Assembly: GCF_900564145.1 (NCBI RefSeq)
Contig: NZ_UOOB01000001.1
Coordinates: 1,029,732-1,093,731, forward strand
Direction: 5' to 3'
DNA length: 64,000 bases
From: Comamonas sp. lk
Lineage (GTDB): Bacteria > Pseudomonadota > Gammaproteobacteria > Burkholderiales > Burkholderiaceae_C
Shown: piece by piece, positions 17,614 through 28,782 of the stretch
Position numbering within the stretch: the stretch's first letter is position 1
Layout of the letters: each line of letters opens with the position of its first letter
Notes under the pieces: generated by a model
Told to the model about the DNA's origin: nothing
Seen by the model: the letters and a program-made list of their open reading frames with translations, nothing else
Database searches by the model: none
Program-made: the position numbers and the translations under genes

Positions 17614-18699
17614 ATGTCCAATCAAGCACAAACGAACGCCGCCATTGCCATTACGCAAGGTGACTGCGCCGGCATCGGACCGGAAATCATTGCCAAGGCC
17701 TTTCGCGATGCGCCTCAGGAAATGCGCGGCTGTTTTGTCGTCGGTGAGTTGCAAACCCTGCGCCGGGCCACGGCGCTGGTGGCAGGCCTGGCGGACGGTG
17801 GGCAAGCCGTTGCCCAGCCTATTTCCCAACCGATTGCCCAGCCCATTGCGCTCATCAGCCAGGCGGCAGAGGCGTGGGATGTGCCTTGTGGTGCCATTCC
17901 TTTGCTGGCATTGCCAGACTTGCCCGGGCCGCAGGCCTATGGGCAGATCAGTGCACAGGCTGGCGACGCTGCAGCGCGCTGCGTGGTATGGGCTGCCCAG
18001 GCTGCCTTGCGCGGCGAGATTGCCGCCTTGGTGACGGCGCCGCTGCACAAGGAGGCCCTGTCTCTGGCGGGTGTGGATTACCCCGGCCACACCGAGTTGC
18101 TGCAAGCCGAAGCGGCACTGCATGCGGGTGTGCCGGTGGCGCAGATGCCCGTGCGCATGATGCTGGCCAACGACCAGTTGCGCACGGTGCTGGTCAGCAT
18201 CCACATGTCTTTGCGTGATGCGCTTGAGGCGGTCACACAGAAGCAGATTCTGCAGACCCTGAAGATTACCCACGAGGCGCTTTTGCGGAATCTGGGGCGT
18301 GCTCCGCGCATCGGCGTGGCAGGGCTCAATCCCCATGCGGGCGAGGGCGGTCTTTTTGGGCGCGAAGAAATTGAAATCATCAGTCCCGCCATTGCCCAGG
18401 CAAAGGCCGAGGGGCTGGATGTGCACGGGCCATTTGCTCCGGACACCATCTTCATGCGGGCGCGCAACACCGCTGATCATCCGGGTGAATTTGATGTGGT
18501 GTTGGCGATGTACCACGACCAAGGGTTGATCCCAGTCAAATACTTGGGTGTGGAAAAAGGCGTCAACGTCACGCTGGGATTGCCGTTGGTGCGCACCAGT
18601 CCCGATCATGGAACAGCCTTTGATATCGCAGGCCAGGGTGTGGCTGAAGCCGACAGCATGCTGGAAGCCGTGCGCGTGGCCCGCAGTCTGGCGGCCTGA
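17614..18699 (+). CDS. pdxA: 4-hydroxythreonine-4-phosphate dehydrogenase PdxA
   Basis: A 361-aa protein of vitamin B6 (pyridoxal phosphate) synthesis. ITQGDCAGIGPEI at the N-terminus, TAPLHKEAL, the metal-binding His of YPGHTELL, GLNPHAGEGGLFG and YHDQGLIPVKYLG are PdxA signatures. It oxidises 4-phosphohydroxy-L-threonine with NAD. ATG 17614 is the conserved start; upstream codons are encoded by repeat DNA. There is no clear Shine-Dalgarno motif. Residues 68-79 read QPIS QPIA QPIA, a triplicated 12-nt unit that looks like a local expansion. A terminator follows. Confidence 0.95.
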   Translation: MSNQAQTNAAIAITQGDCAGIGPEIIAKAFRDAPQEMRGCFVVGELQTLRRATALVAGLADGGQAVAQPISQPIAQPIALISQAAEAWDVPCGAIPLLALPDLPGPQAYGQISAQAGDAAARCVVWAAQAALRGEIAALVTAPLHKEALSLAGVDYPGHTELLQAEAALHAGVPVAQMPVRMMLANDQLRTVLVSIHMSLRDALEAVTQKQILQTLKITHEALLRNLGRAPRIGVAGLNPHAGEGGLFGREEIEIISPAIAQAKAEGLDVHGPFAPDTIFMRARNTADHPGEFDVVLAMYHDQGLIPVKYLGVEKGVNVTLGLPLVRTSPDHGTAFDIAGQGVAEADSMLEAVRVARSLAA

Positions 18700-18782
18700 T
18701 CGAGAGCCGTGAATGCAGCCCGCCGTGCTTCGAAATTGCAGCCCTCTTGAAGCCTGCGGCCGGGCTTGATGCGATCGACAAT

Positions 18783-18820
18783 GAAAAAGCCTGCGGCATT
18801 GGCCGCAGGCTTTCTTTGAT
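18783..18820. terminator. Terminator between pdxA and mscL
   Basis: AAAGCCTGCGGC and GCCGCAGGCTTT form a 12-bp stem with an ATTG loop. The flanks (AAAAA on the left, CTTTG on the right) allow use in both directions by the convergent genes. Confidence 0.88.
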
Positions 18821-18832
18821 TGAGGCGGAGGC

Positions 18833-19267
18833 TCAGACCTTGCGGTTCAGGCTGTCGCGAATTTCGCGCAGCAGCAGCACGTCTTCGGGGGTGGCAGGAG
18901 CGGCTTCGGGTGCTGCCGGGGCTTCGCGCTTGAGGCGGTTGACCTGCTTGATCATGATGAAAATGATGAAGGCCAGAATCAGGAAATTCACGGCCACCGT
19001 GATGAAATTGCCATAGGCAAATACGGGAACGCCGGCTTTCTTCAGGGCATCAAGCGTCCGGACTGTGCCCTCCGGAACGGTGCCCAGGACCACGAACAGA
19101 TTCGAGAAATCCAGCTTGCCGAAAACCAGGCCGACCAGAGGCATGATGAGATCGTTGACAACTGAATCAACGATCTTGCCGAAGGCCCCGCCAATGATCA
19201 CGCCCACGGCCAGATCCATCACGTTTCCCTTGATTGCGAATTCGCGGAATTCTTGCATCATGCCCAT
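18833..19267 (-). CDS. mscL: Large-conductance mechanosensitive channel MscL
   Basis: A 144-aa protein with the MscL start [22 protein letters not shown] (shown as [11 protein letters not shown] and [17 protein letters not shown]). Two transmembrane helices are separated by a periplasmic loop, and a charged C-terminal bundle follows. It opens under membrane tension to release osmolytes on osmotic downshock. The C-terminal tail carries an Ala/Pro-rich [13 protein letters not shown] linker. The start is the first of three nearby ATG codons, so the exact one is uncertain by up to 3 residues. Confidence 0.95.
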   Translation of the reverse strand: MGMMQEFREFAIKGNVMDLAVGVIIGGAFGKIVDSVVNDLIMPLVGLVFGKLDFSNLFVVLGTVPEGTVRTLDALKKAGVPVFAYGNFITVAVNFLILAFIIFIMIKQVNRLKREAPAAPEAAPATPEDVLLLREIRDSLNRKV

Positions 19268-19366
19268 AAGCAGTTCCAGTCATAAGAGTTTGAGATAGCG
19301 CAGTATTGCGCGACTTAGGCTTATGTCAACCTCGGACAGAGGCTGGAATAACCATGATCTCGCCGC

Positions 19367-19372
19367 TAGAAT
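19367..19372 (+). promoter_or_regulatory. Possible -10 element upstream of petA
   Basis: GCTAGAATT contains a TAGAAT hexamer 45 nt before the petA start. The same motif precedes the tRNA-Thr, rplU and other genes here. No good -35 was found. Confidence 0.35.
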
Positions 19373-19416
19373 TTGTCATTGACCCCCAAATCTAGCGATG
19401 TACTTCGAGGAAATCC

Positions 19417-20019
19417 ATGAGTGACTCTCCAGTCGACTCCAGCAAACGCACGTGGATCATCACGTCAGCATGTGCTGGTGCCGTAGGCGGTGTGGCGACA
19501 GCCGTCCCTTTCGTGAGCTCCTTTCAGCCTTCGGAAAAGGCCAAGGCAGCAGGTGCAGCAGTCGAGGTGGATATTTCCGCCCTCAAGGAAGGTGAGAAAC
19601 TCACTGTCGAGTGGCGTGGCAAGCCTGTCTGGATCATCAAACGCACGCCTGAGCAGCTCAAGGATTTGCCGGCACTCGATGGTGAACTGGCTGACCCCCA
19701 ATCTCTGCGCCACCCCGAAGAATTCACGCCCGAATACGCGCGCAACGAAGCCCGTTCCATCAAGCCTGAATTGCTGGTAGTGGTCGGTATCTGCACTCAC
19801 CTGGGTTGCTCGCCCACCGATAAGTTTCAGGCCGGCCCCCAGCCTTCGCTGCCCACTGACTGGAAGGGCGGTTTTCTCTGCCCTTGCCATGGCTCGACTT
19901 TCGACATGGCGGGCCGCGTATTCAAGAACAAGCCCGCGCCGGACAATCTGCAAGTGCCTCCGCACATGTATCTGTCTGACACCAAGCTCTTGATTGGTGA
20001 AGACAAGAAGACTGCCTGA
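19417..20019 (+). CDS. petA: Ubiquinol-cytochrome c reductase, Rieske iron-sulfur subunit
   Basis: A 200-aa protein. The two Rieske cluster motifs are CTHLGC and CPCHGSTFD, which hold the 2Fe-2S centre by two Cys and two His. The N-terminus SSKRTWIITSACAGAVGG is a Tat-type signal anchor with Lys-Arg in place of Arg-Arg. The subunit passes electrons from ubiquinol to cytochrome c1 on the periplasmic side. GAGGAAA precedes the ATG. petB and petC follow closely. Confidence 0.97.
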   Translation: MSDSPVDSSKRTWIITSACAGAVGGVATAVPFVSSFQPSEKAKAAGAAVEVDISALKEGEKLTVEWRGKPVWIIKRTPEQLKDLPALDGELADPQSLRHPEEFTPEYARNEARSIKPELLVVVGICTHLGCSPTDKFQAGPQPSLPTDWKGGFLCPCHGSTFDMAGRVFKNKPAPDNLQVPPHMYLSDTKLLIGEDKKTA

Positions 20020-20033
20020 GGGAGACAAGAACA

Positions 20034-21449
20034 ATGGCCCACGAATTCAAGCAACTCGATCCGAACGCCACTGCGGGCGCCAAGATCGGCAACTGGTTTG
20101 AGAACCGTTTCCCGACGGCATTTGACGCCTACCGCGTCCATATGTCCGAGTACTACGCACCCAAGAATTTCAACTTCTGGTACATCTTCGGCTCGCTGGC
20201 GCTGCTGGTGCTGGTGATCCAGATCGTCACCGGCATCTTCCTGGTGATGCACTACAAGCCAGACGCTGACAAGGCGTTTGCTTCGGTGGAATACATCATG
20301 CGCGATGTGCCCTGGGGTTGGCTGATCCGCTATATGCACTCCACGGGGGCCTCGGCCTTCTTCATCGTCGTCTATCTGCACATGTTCCGCGGGCTGCTCT
20401 ATGGCTCTTACCGCAAGCCGCGCGAGCTGGTGTGGATCTTCGGCTGCGCCATCTTCCTGGTGCTGATGGCCGAAGCCTTCATGGGTTATTTGCTGCCCTG
20501 GGGTCAGATGTCGTACTGGGGCGCGCAGGTGATCGTGAACCTGTTTGCAGCCATTCCCTTTGTCGGTCCTGATCTGGCTTTGCTGATCCGTGGCGACTAT
20601 GTGGTGGGTGATGCCACGCTGAACCGCTTCTTCAGCTTCCACGTGATCGCCGTGCCTCTGGTGCTGTTGGGTTTGGTGGTGGCGCACTTGCTGGCGCTGC
20701 ACGATGTGGGTTCCAACAATCCCGATGGCATTGAAATCAAGGGCCCCAACGCGCCCAAGGATGCCAAGGGCAATCCGCTCGATGGCATTCCCTTCCATCC
20801 TTACTACACCGTGCACGACATTTTTGGCGTGACCGTGTTCCTGTTCCTGTTCTCGGCGGTGGTGTTCTTTGCGCCCGAGTTTGGCGGCTACTTCCTGGAG
20901 TACAACAATTTCATTCCTGCGGATCCGCTCAAGACTCCCAATCACATTGCGCCTGTCTGGTACTTCACGCCTTTCTATTCCATGCTGCGTGCCATCACCA
21001 GCCAGATGATGTATGTGCTGATTGCCTGCGTGGTGCTGGGTGCCGGTTACGGTATCCTCAAGTCGCGCTTGCCGGTGATCGTCAAGGGCGTGGTGGGTGT
21101 GGTGGCACTGGGCGTGATCGCCATGATGCTGTCCATCGACGCCAAATTCTGGGGCGTGGTGGTCATGGGTGGTGCCGTCATCATCCTGTTTGCCCTGCCA
21201 TGGCTGGACTGCAGCCCCGTCAAGTCGATTCGCTATCGTCCGAGCTGGCACAAGTATGTGTATGCCGTGTTTGTGGTGAACTTCGTGGTCTTGGCCTATC
21301 TGGGCGTGCAAGCACCTTCGCCCATCGGTGAAAAAGTCTCACAGGTCGGTACGCTGTTTTACTTTGGCTTCTTCCTGCTCATGCCCTGGTGGAGTCGCTT
21401 GGGTAAAACCAAGCCCGTGCCAGAGCGCGTGACATTCAAGCCACACTGA
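20034..21449 (+). CDS. petB: Ubiquinol-cytochrome c reductase, cytochrome b subunit
   Basis: A 471-aa protein with eight or more transmembrane helices. The haem-ligand pairs lie in RYMHSTGASAFFIVVYLHMF and FHVIAVPLVLLGLVVAHLLA, and the quinol-site motif appears as PADPLKTPNHIAPVWY. It holds the two b haems and both quinone sites of complex III. It begins 14 nt after petA with a GGGAG-type ribosome-binding site, and petC follows 17 nt later. An extra C-terminal helix region makes it longer than mitochondrial cytochrome b, as in other betaproteobacteria. Confidence 0.97.
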   Translation: MAHEFKQLDPNATAGAKIGNWFENRFPTAFDAYRVHMSEYYAPKNFNFWYIFGSLALLVLVIQIVTGIFLVMHYKPDADKAFASVEYIMRDVPWGWLIRYMHSTGASAFFIVVYLHMFRGLLYGSYRKPRELVWIFGCAIFLVLMAEAFMGYLLPWGQMSYWGAQVIVNLFAAIPFVGPDLALLIRGDYVVGDATLNRFFSFHVIAVPLVLLGLVVAHLLALHDVGSNNPDGIEIKGPNAPKDAKGNPLDGIPFHPYYTVHDIFGVTVFLFLFSAVVFFAPEFGGYFLEYNNFIPADPLKTPNHIAPVWYFTPFYSMLRAITSQMMYVLIACVVLGAGYGILKSRLPVIVKGVVGVVALGVIAMMLSIDAKFWGVVVMGGAVIILFALPWLDCSPVKSIRYRPSWHKYVYAVFVVNFVVLAYLGVQAPSPIGEKVSQVGTLFYFGFFLLMPWWSRLGKTKPVPERVTFKPH

Positions 21450-21466
21450 AGCAGGAGAAAACAAGA

Positions 21467-22222
21467 ATGAAGAAACTGATCCTCACTTTGGTTGCGGCTC
21501 TGGGTCTGGCTGCGGGTGCGCAAGCCTCTGAAGGCGGCATCCACTGGGACAAGGCACCGGTCAACACCTCGGACACGGCCTCTTTGCAAAACGGCGCCAA
21601 GATTTTCGTCAACTACTGTCTCAGCTGCCACTCGGCTGCCTTCATGCGCTTTAACCGCCTGAAGGACATAGGGCTGACCGATCAGGAAATCAAGGACAAT
21701 CTGCTGTTCACCACGGACAAGGTGGGCGAGACCATGAAGGCGGCCATCAATCCCAAGGAAGCCAAGGAGTGGTTTGGCGCCAATCCGCCCGATCTGACGG
21801 TGATTGCACGCTCGCGTGCCGGTGCCAACGGAACAGGTGCCGATTACCTCTATACCTTCTTGCGTACTTTCTACCGGGATGACACCAAGGCCACGGGCTG
21901 GAATAATCTCGCCTTTCCAAGCGTAGGCATGCCGCATGCGCTTTGGCAGCTGCAAGGCGAGCGTCGTGCCATCTTTGAAGAGCATGACGAACACGGGACT
22001 AAAACCCAGGTGTTCAAAGGTTGGGAGCAGGTGTCTCCAGGCAAGATGACCGCAGTGCAGTACGATCAGGCAGTTGGCGATCTGGTGAATTACCTGCAAT
22101 GGATGGGCGAACCAGCCCAGAACACCCGTACCCGCGTGGGCGTGGGCGTGCTGGTGTTTCTGGCCTTCTTCATCTTCATTGCGTGGCGCCTGAACGCTGC
22201 GTTCTGGAAAAACGTCAAGTAA
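21467..22222 (+). CDS. petC: Ubiquinol-cytochrome c reductase, cytochrome c1
   Basis: A 251-aa protein with a Sec signal peptide (MKKLILTLVAALGLAAGAQA). It has a single c-type haem site CLSCHS near residue 51, an axial methionine candidate in SVGMPHALW, and a C-terminal membrane anchor (VGVGVLVFLAFFIFIAW). It carries electrons from the Rieske protein to soluble cytochrome c. It completes petABC and is followed by a terminator-like hairpin. Confidence 0.96.
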   Translation: MKKLILTLVAALGLAAGAQASEGGIHWDKAPVNTSDTASLQNGAKIFVNYCLSCHSAAFMRFNRLKDIGLTDQEIKDNLLFTTDKVGETMKAAINPKEAKEWFGANPPDLTVIARSRAGANGTGADYLYTFLRTFYRDDTKATGWNNLAFPSVGMPHALWQLQGERRAIFEEHDEHGTKTQVFKGWEQVSPGKMTAVQYDQAVGDLVNYLQWMGEPAQNTRTRVGVGVLVFLAFFIFIAWRLNAAFWKNVK

Positions 22223-22275
22223 AGCTTTGCTGCTTTTTGCGCGCAGATGCTGTCTGCAGCCAATCGTGTTAGTGC

Positions 22276-22308
22276 AGAGTGGGCGCCGTGGGCGACCCAC
22301 TCTTTTTG
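22276..22308 (+). terminator. Terminator after petABC
   Basis: AGAGTGGG and CCCACTCT pair across a GC-rich loop, followed by TTTTTGATTTTT. It ends 20 nt before the sspA start, so sspA may receive read-through or have a promoter inside this short spacer. Confidence 0.75.
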
Positions 22309-22327
22309 ATTTTTAGGAGCTTCCACC

Positions 22328-22939
22328 ATGATGGTGCTTTATTCGGGAACGACCTGCCCCTTTTCACACCGCTGCCGCTTTGTGCTGTTTGAAAAAGGCA
22401 TGGATTTCGAGATCCGCGATGTGGACTTGTTCAGCAAGCCCGAAGAGATCAGCGTGATGAACCCCTATGGCCAGGTGCCAATTCTGGTGGAACGCGATCT
22501 GATTCTGTATGAATCGAACATCATCAATGAGTACATTGATGAGCGCTTCCCTCATCCTCAGCTCATGCCTGGCGATCCCGTGGATCGCGCCCGTGTGCGC
22601 CTGTTCCTGCTGAACTTCGAAAAAGAGCTGTTCGTGCACGTCAGCGCTCTGGAAGAGCGCAATGTCAAGGGCAACGAAAAAGTGCTGGAAAAGGCCCGTG
22701 CCCACATTCGCGACCGCTTGACACAGCTGGCTCCCGTGTTCCTCAAGAACAAGTACATGCTGGGTGAGAACTTCTCCATGCTGGACGTAGCCATTGCCCC
22801 TCTGCTGTGGCGCCTGGATTACTACGGTATCGAGCTGTCCAAGAACGCAGCCCCTCTGCTCAAGTACGCCGAGCGCATCTTCTCGCGCCCTGCTTACATT
22901 GAAGCACTGACACCTTCTGAAAAGGTCATGCGCAAGTAA
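22328..22939 (+). CDS. sspA: Stringent starvation protein A (GST-fold)
   Basis: A 203-aa glutathione S-transferase-fold protein. It begins MMVLYSGTTCPFSHRCRF, with NPYGQVPILVERDLILYESNIINEY in the thioredoxin half (shown as NPYGQVPILVERD and LYESNIINEYIDE), and an all-helical C-terminal half. SspA binds RNA polymerase during starvation and acid stress and lacks GST activity in characterised members. Its place downstream of petABC and upstream of sspB matches other betaproteobacteria. TAGGAG precedes the double ATG, so the start could be either codon. Confidence 0.94.
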   Translation: MMVLYSGTTCPFSHRCRFVLFEKGMDFEIRDVDLFSKPEEISVMNPYGQVPILVERDLILYESNIINEYIDERFPHPQLMPGDPVDRARVRLFLLNFEKELFVHVSALEERNVKGNEKVLEKARAHIRDRLTQLAPVFLKNKYMLGENFSMLDVAIAPLLWRLDYYGIELSKNAAPLLKYAERIFSRPAYIEALTPSEKVMRK

Positions 22940-22955
22940 TTGCGGCAGAACCTGG

Positions 22956-22998
22956 AGCGGGCATGGCGAAGGACTTTCCTTCCTTGCCCGCTTTTTTG
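22956..22998 (+). terminator. Hairpin with T-run between sspA and sspB
   Basis: AGCGGGCA pairs with TGCCCGCT, with an inner GAAGG/CCTTC stem, followed by TTTTTTG. This looks like a terminator or attenuator that lowers sspB expression relative to sspA. Confidence 0.8.
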
Positions 22999-23027
22999 TC
23001 TCTGGAATCCATAAGTCAGGAAACGAC

Positions 23028-23537
23028 ATGAACGCGCCCGAAGCGACATCCACACGCCCGTATCTGCTGCGGGCCCTGTTTGAATGGTGCACCGACAACG
23101 GCTATACCCCGCACATTGCCGTGCGTGTGGATCGCAGCACCCAGGTGCCCATGGAGTTTGTGCGTGATGGCGAGATTGTTCTCAACATCAGCTACGACGC
23201 CACCAGCGGGCTGCTGATCGGCAACGAGCACGTGGAATTTAAGGCCCGTTTTGGCGGCAAGCCCCGCGAAATCATGGTGCCCATCACCCATGTGATGGCT
23301 ATTTACGCCCGCGAAACCGGGCAGGGCATGGCCTTTCCGCCCGAAGAGGCTGAGCAGGACGAGCAAGAGATGTCTCAGGACGAGATGATCGAGTTCATCG
23401 AAGACCAGGCACCCGAGGTCACTGCCGATGATCGCGTGGTGCAACTGGTCACCACCAAGACGCCGGAGTCGGATGATGACGCGCCTCGCACCCCACCGCC
23501 AGCGGGCGGCCGCCCTGCACTGAAACGAGTGAAGTAA
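23028..23537 (+). CDS. sspB: ClpXP adaptor SspB
   Basis: A 169-aa protein. The folded domain (about residues 8-115) has RPYLLRALFEWCTDNGYTPH and the FKARFGGKPREI strand that recognises SsrA tags. An acidic linker follows, and the C-terminal tail PALKRVK matches the ClpX-binding module of SspB. It delivers SsrA-tagged peptides to ClpXP. It lies downstream of sspA behind a hairpin. Confidence 0.95.
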   Translation: MNAPEATSTRPYLLRALFEWCTDNGYTPHIAVRVDRSTQVPMEFVRDGEIVLNISYDATSGLLIGNEHVEFKARFGGKPREIMVPITHVMAIYARETGQGMAFPPEEAEQDEQEMSQDEMIEFIEDQAPEVTADDRVVQLVTTKTPESDDDAPRTPPPAGGRPALKRVK

Positions 23538-23625
23538 ATACCGCTGCGGCTGCGGGCGCTCTATGCGTTTGCAGCCGGCTTTGAAGAAATTGCGGAATTT
23601 GGCTTTTGGCCTGAAATTTCTGGGC

Positions 23626-23631
23626 TAGAAT
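23626..23631 (+). promoter_or_regulatory. Possible -10 element of tRNA-Thr
   Basis: GCTAGAATT holds a TAGAAT hexamer that ends 9 nt before the mature tRNA 5' end. A poor -35 (TTTTGG, 23604-23609) lies 16 nt upstream. Confidence 0.4.
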
Positions 23632-23640
23632 TCAGTCTTC

Positions 23641-23716
23641 GCCGGTTTAGCTCAGTTGGTAGAGCACCCGCCTTGTAAGCGGTAGGTCGTCAGTTCGATT
23701 CCGACAACCGGCACCA
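23641..23716 (+). tRNA. tRNA-Thr (anticodon TGT)
   Basis: A 76-nt gene with encoded CCA. The acceptor stem GCCGGTT/AACCGGC is perfect, the D arm holds AGTTGGTA, the anticodon loop is CTTGTAA (TGT, reading ACA) and the T loop is TTCGATT. The first anticodon-stem pair (27-43) is a C-T mismatch, with four good pairs below it. A terminator follows. Confidence 0.97.
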
Positions 23717-23724
23717 AAGATTTG

Positions 23725-23757
23725 AACCCACATGTGAAAGCATGTGGGTTTTTTCTT
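23725..23757 (+). terminator. Terminator after tRNA-Thr
   Basis: AACCCACATG and CATGTGGGTT pair across TGAAAG, followed by TTTTCTTT. Confidence 0.92.
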
Positions 23758-23800
23758 TGGCCTTTTGGCATTGCGGGCTTGCTCAAAGCCCGTCTTGCCT

Positions 23801-24106
23801 CTAGCTCTGTACCTTCAGGCGAATGGATGCAACGTCCCAGCCCTTGGTGCGTAAATGGGCGGCCATGGCAGGCAGCAATTGGCGCACCTTGGCTGCAGCC
23901 GCATTGTTTTTGACCAGCAGGCACCAGCAATCCCCTTCAATAGGCCCGGCCTGCAAACTTGCGCGCAGCATGGGCGGAATCAAGGGCGTGACGGCTTTGA
24001 GGCGGTTGCTCGAATCCTGGGTCAGCGCAGCCAGCCGCGCCAGGGTGGGCGAAGATTCCATGGCCGCCAATGCGGTAACAGGATGGTGGCGGCGGGTGGT
24101 GGACAT
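23801..24106 (-). CDS. DciA-like (DUF721) small protein
   Basis: A 101-aa protein. The C-terminal half, with CWCLLVKNNAAAAKVRQLLP and the final VASIRLKVQS strand, fits the DUF721/DciA pattern. DciA is the ancestral loader of the replicative helicase DnaB in most bacteria that lack DnaC. DUF721 genes commonly sit beside secA or lpxC in betaproteobacteria, and here secA starts 300 nt away, divergently. The family call is from pattern memory and context, without alignment. The start lacks a good ribosome-binding site. Confidence 0.65.
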   Translation of the reverse strand: MSTTRRHHPVTALAAMESSPTLARLAALTQDSSNRLKAVTPLIPPMLRASLQAGPIEGDCWCLLVKNNAAAAKVRQLLPAMAAHLRTKGWDVASIRLKVQS

Positions 24107-24413
24107 ACAAACACAGATCTGGAACGGACAGGCTGACAGCTTATATCAGCGCGGCCGTCGGCGTTTCCTGAAGGCTTGCCGCCCATCAAAGCCCGTATAA
24201 AACCTGAAAAACTGCGAAAAGCCAAAGGTGTTTGACGCGGTTAGAATCATTTTTTGGTCCGTGTTTCAGTTTTTGGCATTGCAAGAGGTTTTTATTCACG
24301 CTTTGTGAAGCTCTTGAGTGCGGCTGAGACGGCCCCATCTGAAGACCAACAATCAAGGGATTCCGGGCGTCTTGTTCTGCGCGCCAAGCAAAGATCAAGA
24401 CGCCTATGCACGC
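24107..24413. other. Divergent spacer and secA leader with hairpin
   Basis: About 300 nt. A TAGAAT hexamer at 24242-24247 may be a -10 for secA. GGCGTCTTG (24366-24374) and CAAGACGCC (24396-24404) form a perfect 9-bp stem that ends 9 nt before the secA ATG. No Shine-Dalgarno motif is visible next to that ATG. No gene for a SecM-like secreted leader peptide is evident. Confidence 0.55.
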
Positions 24414-27173
<2,760 letters not shown>

Positions 27174-27185
27174 TCACTGCCGATA

Positions 27186-27215
27186 AAAACACGGGCTGCG
27201 GCCCGTGTTTTTGTT
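27186..27215 (+). terminator. Terminator after secA
   Basis: AAAACACGGGC and GCCCGTGTTTT form an 11-bp stem with a TGCG loop, followed by TGTTTG. Confidence 0.92.
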
Positions 27216-27317
27216 TGTGCCGCAGCTTTTTGCCATGGCAAAGCCAACAAGGCCGATCAAGACTTCGATTGTTCCGATAATGGAGCGCGTTTTTTCTCAA
27301 TCACAAGGAACATTGCA

Positions 27318-28547
27318 ATGTCCGTGAATCTTTCCGCCCCCGTTGCCGCTGATCTGTTGGCGATCAATGGCGTTCGCATCGGCATCACCGAAGCCGGTGT
27401 GCGCAAGGCCAATCGCAAGGACGTGACGGTGTTCTTGCTGGACGAAGGCGCTTCGGTGGCCGGTGTGTTCACGCAAAACCGCTTCTGTGCCGCACCGGTG
27501 CAGGTCAGCCGAGAGCATTTGCTGGCCGGCAAGGGCATCCGTGCCATGGTCATCAATACCGGCAATGCCAATGCCGGCACCGGCGCCGCCGGTCTGGCCC
27601 ATGCGCGGGCCACCTGCGATGCGCTGGCCAAGGAGCTGGGTCTGACGGCCGAGCAAATCCTGCCTTTCTCCACCGGCGTGATCATGGAAGAGCTACCCGT
27701 GGATCGCATTGTGGCGGCGCTGCCCAAGGCGATTGCGGCCGCTCAATCGGATCTCTGGGCCGTGGCCGCCGAAGGCATCATGACCACCGACACCCTGCCC
27801 AAGGCTTTCAGCCGCAGCGTGACGATTGGTGGCAAGTCCGTGTCCATTACCGGCATCAGCAAGGGCGCGGGCATGATTCGCCCCAATATGGCCACCATGC
27901 TGGGCTTTATGGCCACGGATGCGGCGATTGCTCCCGAGCTGCTGCAGCCCCTGGTCAAGGAATTGGCCGACGGCTCCTTCAACCGCGTGACGATTGACGG
28001 CGATACCTCGACCAACGACTCCTTTGTGCTGATGGCCACGCACCAGGCGGGCAATGCACAGATCACCACGCTCTCCAGCGCCGAAGGCCAGCAGCTCAAG
28101 GCGGCCTTGCTGGATGTGGCACAAAAACTGGCTCAAGCCATTGTGCGTGATGGGGAAGGTGCTACGAAATTCATCACGGTGAAGGTCGAAGGCGGCAAGA
28201 CCGAAGAGGAATGCCGTCTGGTGGCTTACGCGATTGCCCACTCCCCCCTGGTCAAGACCGCCTTCTTTGCCTCCGACCCTAATCTGGGCCGCATTCTGGC
28301 CGCCGTGGGCTATGCCGGTATTGCCGATCTGGACCAAACCCGGATCGACCTGTACCTGGACGAAGTGCATGTGGCCGTCAACGGTGGTCGCAACCCCGAG
28401 TACAAGGAAGAAGACGGCCAGCGCGTGATGAAGCAGCAGGAAATCACCGTGCGCGTGCTGCTGGGCCGCGGCGAGGCAGCACAGACCGTGTGGACTTGCG
28501 ACTTTAGCCACGAATACGTGACCATCAACGCGGATTACCGCTCCTGA
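27318..28547 (+). CDS. argJ: Bifunctional glutamate N-acetyltransferase / amino-acid acetyltransferase ArgJ
   Basis: A 409-aa protein. It self-cleaves before the nucleophilic Thr in [14 protein letters not shown], giving alpha and beta chains. NTGNANAGTG, the GDTSTNDSF motif and SDPNLGRI are also ArgJ signatures. It transfers acetyl from N-acetylornithine to glutamate in the cyclic arginine pathway, and in some species also uses acetyl-CoA. CAAGGAAC upstream acts as the ribosome-binding site. It is a single gene between secA and a repeat-rich spacer, without other arginine genes nearby. Confidence 0.97.
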   Translation: MSVNLSAPVAADLLAINGVRIGITEAGVRKANRKDVTVFLLDEGASVAGVFTQNRFCAAPVQVSREHLLAGKGIRAMVINTGNANAGTGAAGLAHARATCDALAKELGLTAEQILPFSTGVIMEELPVDRIVAALPKAIAAAQSDLWAVAAEGIMTTDTLPKAFSRSVTIGGKSVSITGISKGAGMIRPNMATMLGFMATDAAIAPELLQPLVKELADGSFNRVTIDGDTSTNDSFVLMATHQAGNAQITTLSSAEGQQLKAALLDVAQKLAQAIVRDGEGATKFITVKVEGGKTEEECRLVAYAIAHSPLVKTAFFASDPNLGRILAAVGYAGIADLDQTRIDLYLDEVHVAVNGGRNPEYKEEDGQRVMKQQEITVRVLLGRGEAAQTVWTCDFSHEYVTINADYRS

Positions 28548-28552
28548 TTGAA

Positions 28553-28670
28553 GCCCCCTGAGCGGCTTTGCCGCTTCCCCCAAGGGGGACGACAGCATCG
28601 ACTAGGCGTCCCCGCTGCGCGGCGGCGCTTGCTTGCTGTCCCTTGCTTGGGGTGTGCCCGTTTTGGGCAC
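28553..28670. repeat. GC-rich intergenic repeat after argJ
   Basis: CCCCCTGAGCGGCTTTGCCG begins a nested hairpin. The inner stem AGCGGC/GCCGCT (28561-28575) sits within an outer CCCCT/AAGGGGG pairing. A second hairpin GTGCCC-GTTTT-GGGCAC lies at 28654-28670. I recall the CCCCTGAGCGGC...CCCCCAAGGGGG type as a recurring element in Comamonadaceae intergenic DNA. It may also end argJ transcription, though no T-run follows. Confidence 0.6.
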
Positions 28671-28682
28671 TACTAATTCAGA

Positions 28683-28762
28683 AGCTGTATGCGCATGTTT
28701 GTATTAGGTTTCAGATCGTTTGCGGCTTGAAATCAAGAAATATCAAGCGCAAGAAGCTATCA
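28683..28762. repeat. Copy of the dispersed palindromic repeat (before the DUF815 ATPase)
   Basis: The left arm AGCTGTATGCGCATG begins at 28683 and the right arm at 28738-28762 contains TCAAGCGCAAGAAGCTATCA. They match the arms of the copy at 7986-8061 with substitutions and a short insertion. It abuts the ribosome-binding site of the next gene. Confidence 0.6.
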
Positions 28763-28782
28763 AAACAGATGGAGATCCGGTC

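Noticed and set aside
19827..21311. 494-codon minus-strand frame over petB
   Set aside because: His-rich complement of the cytochrome b gene.
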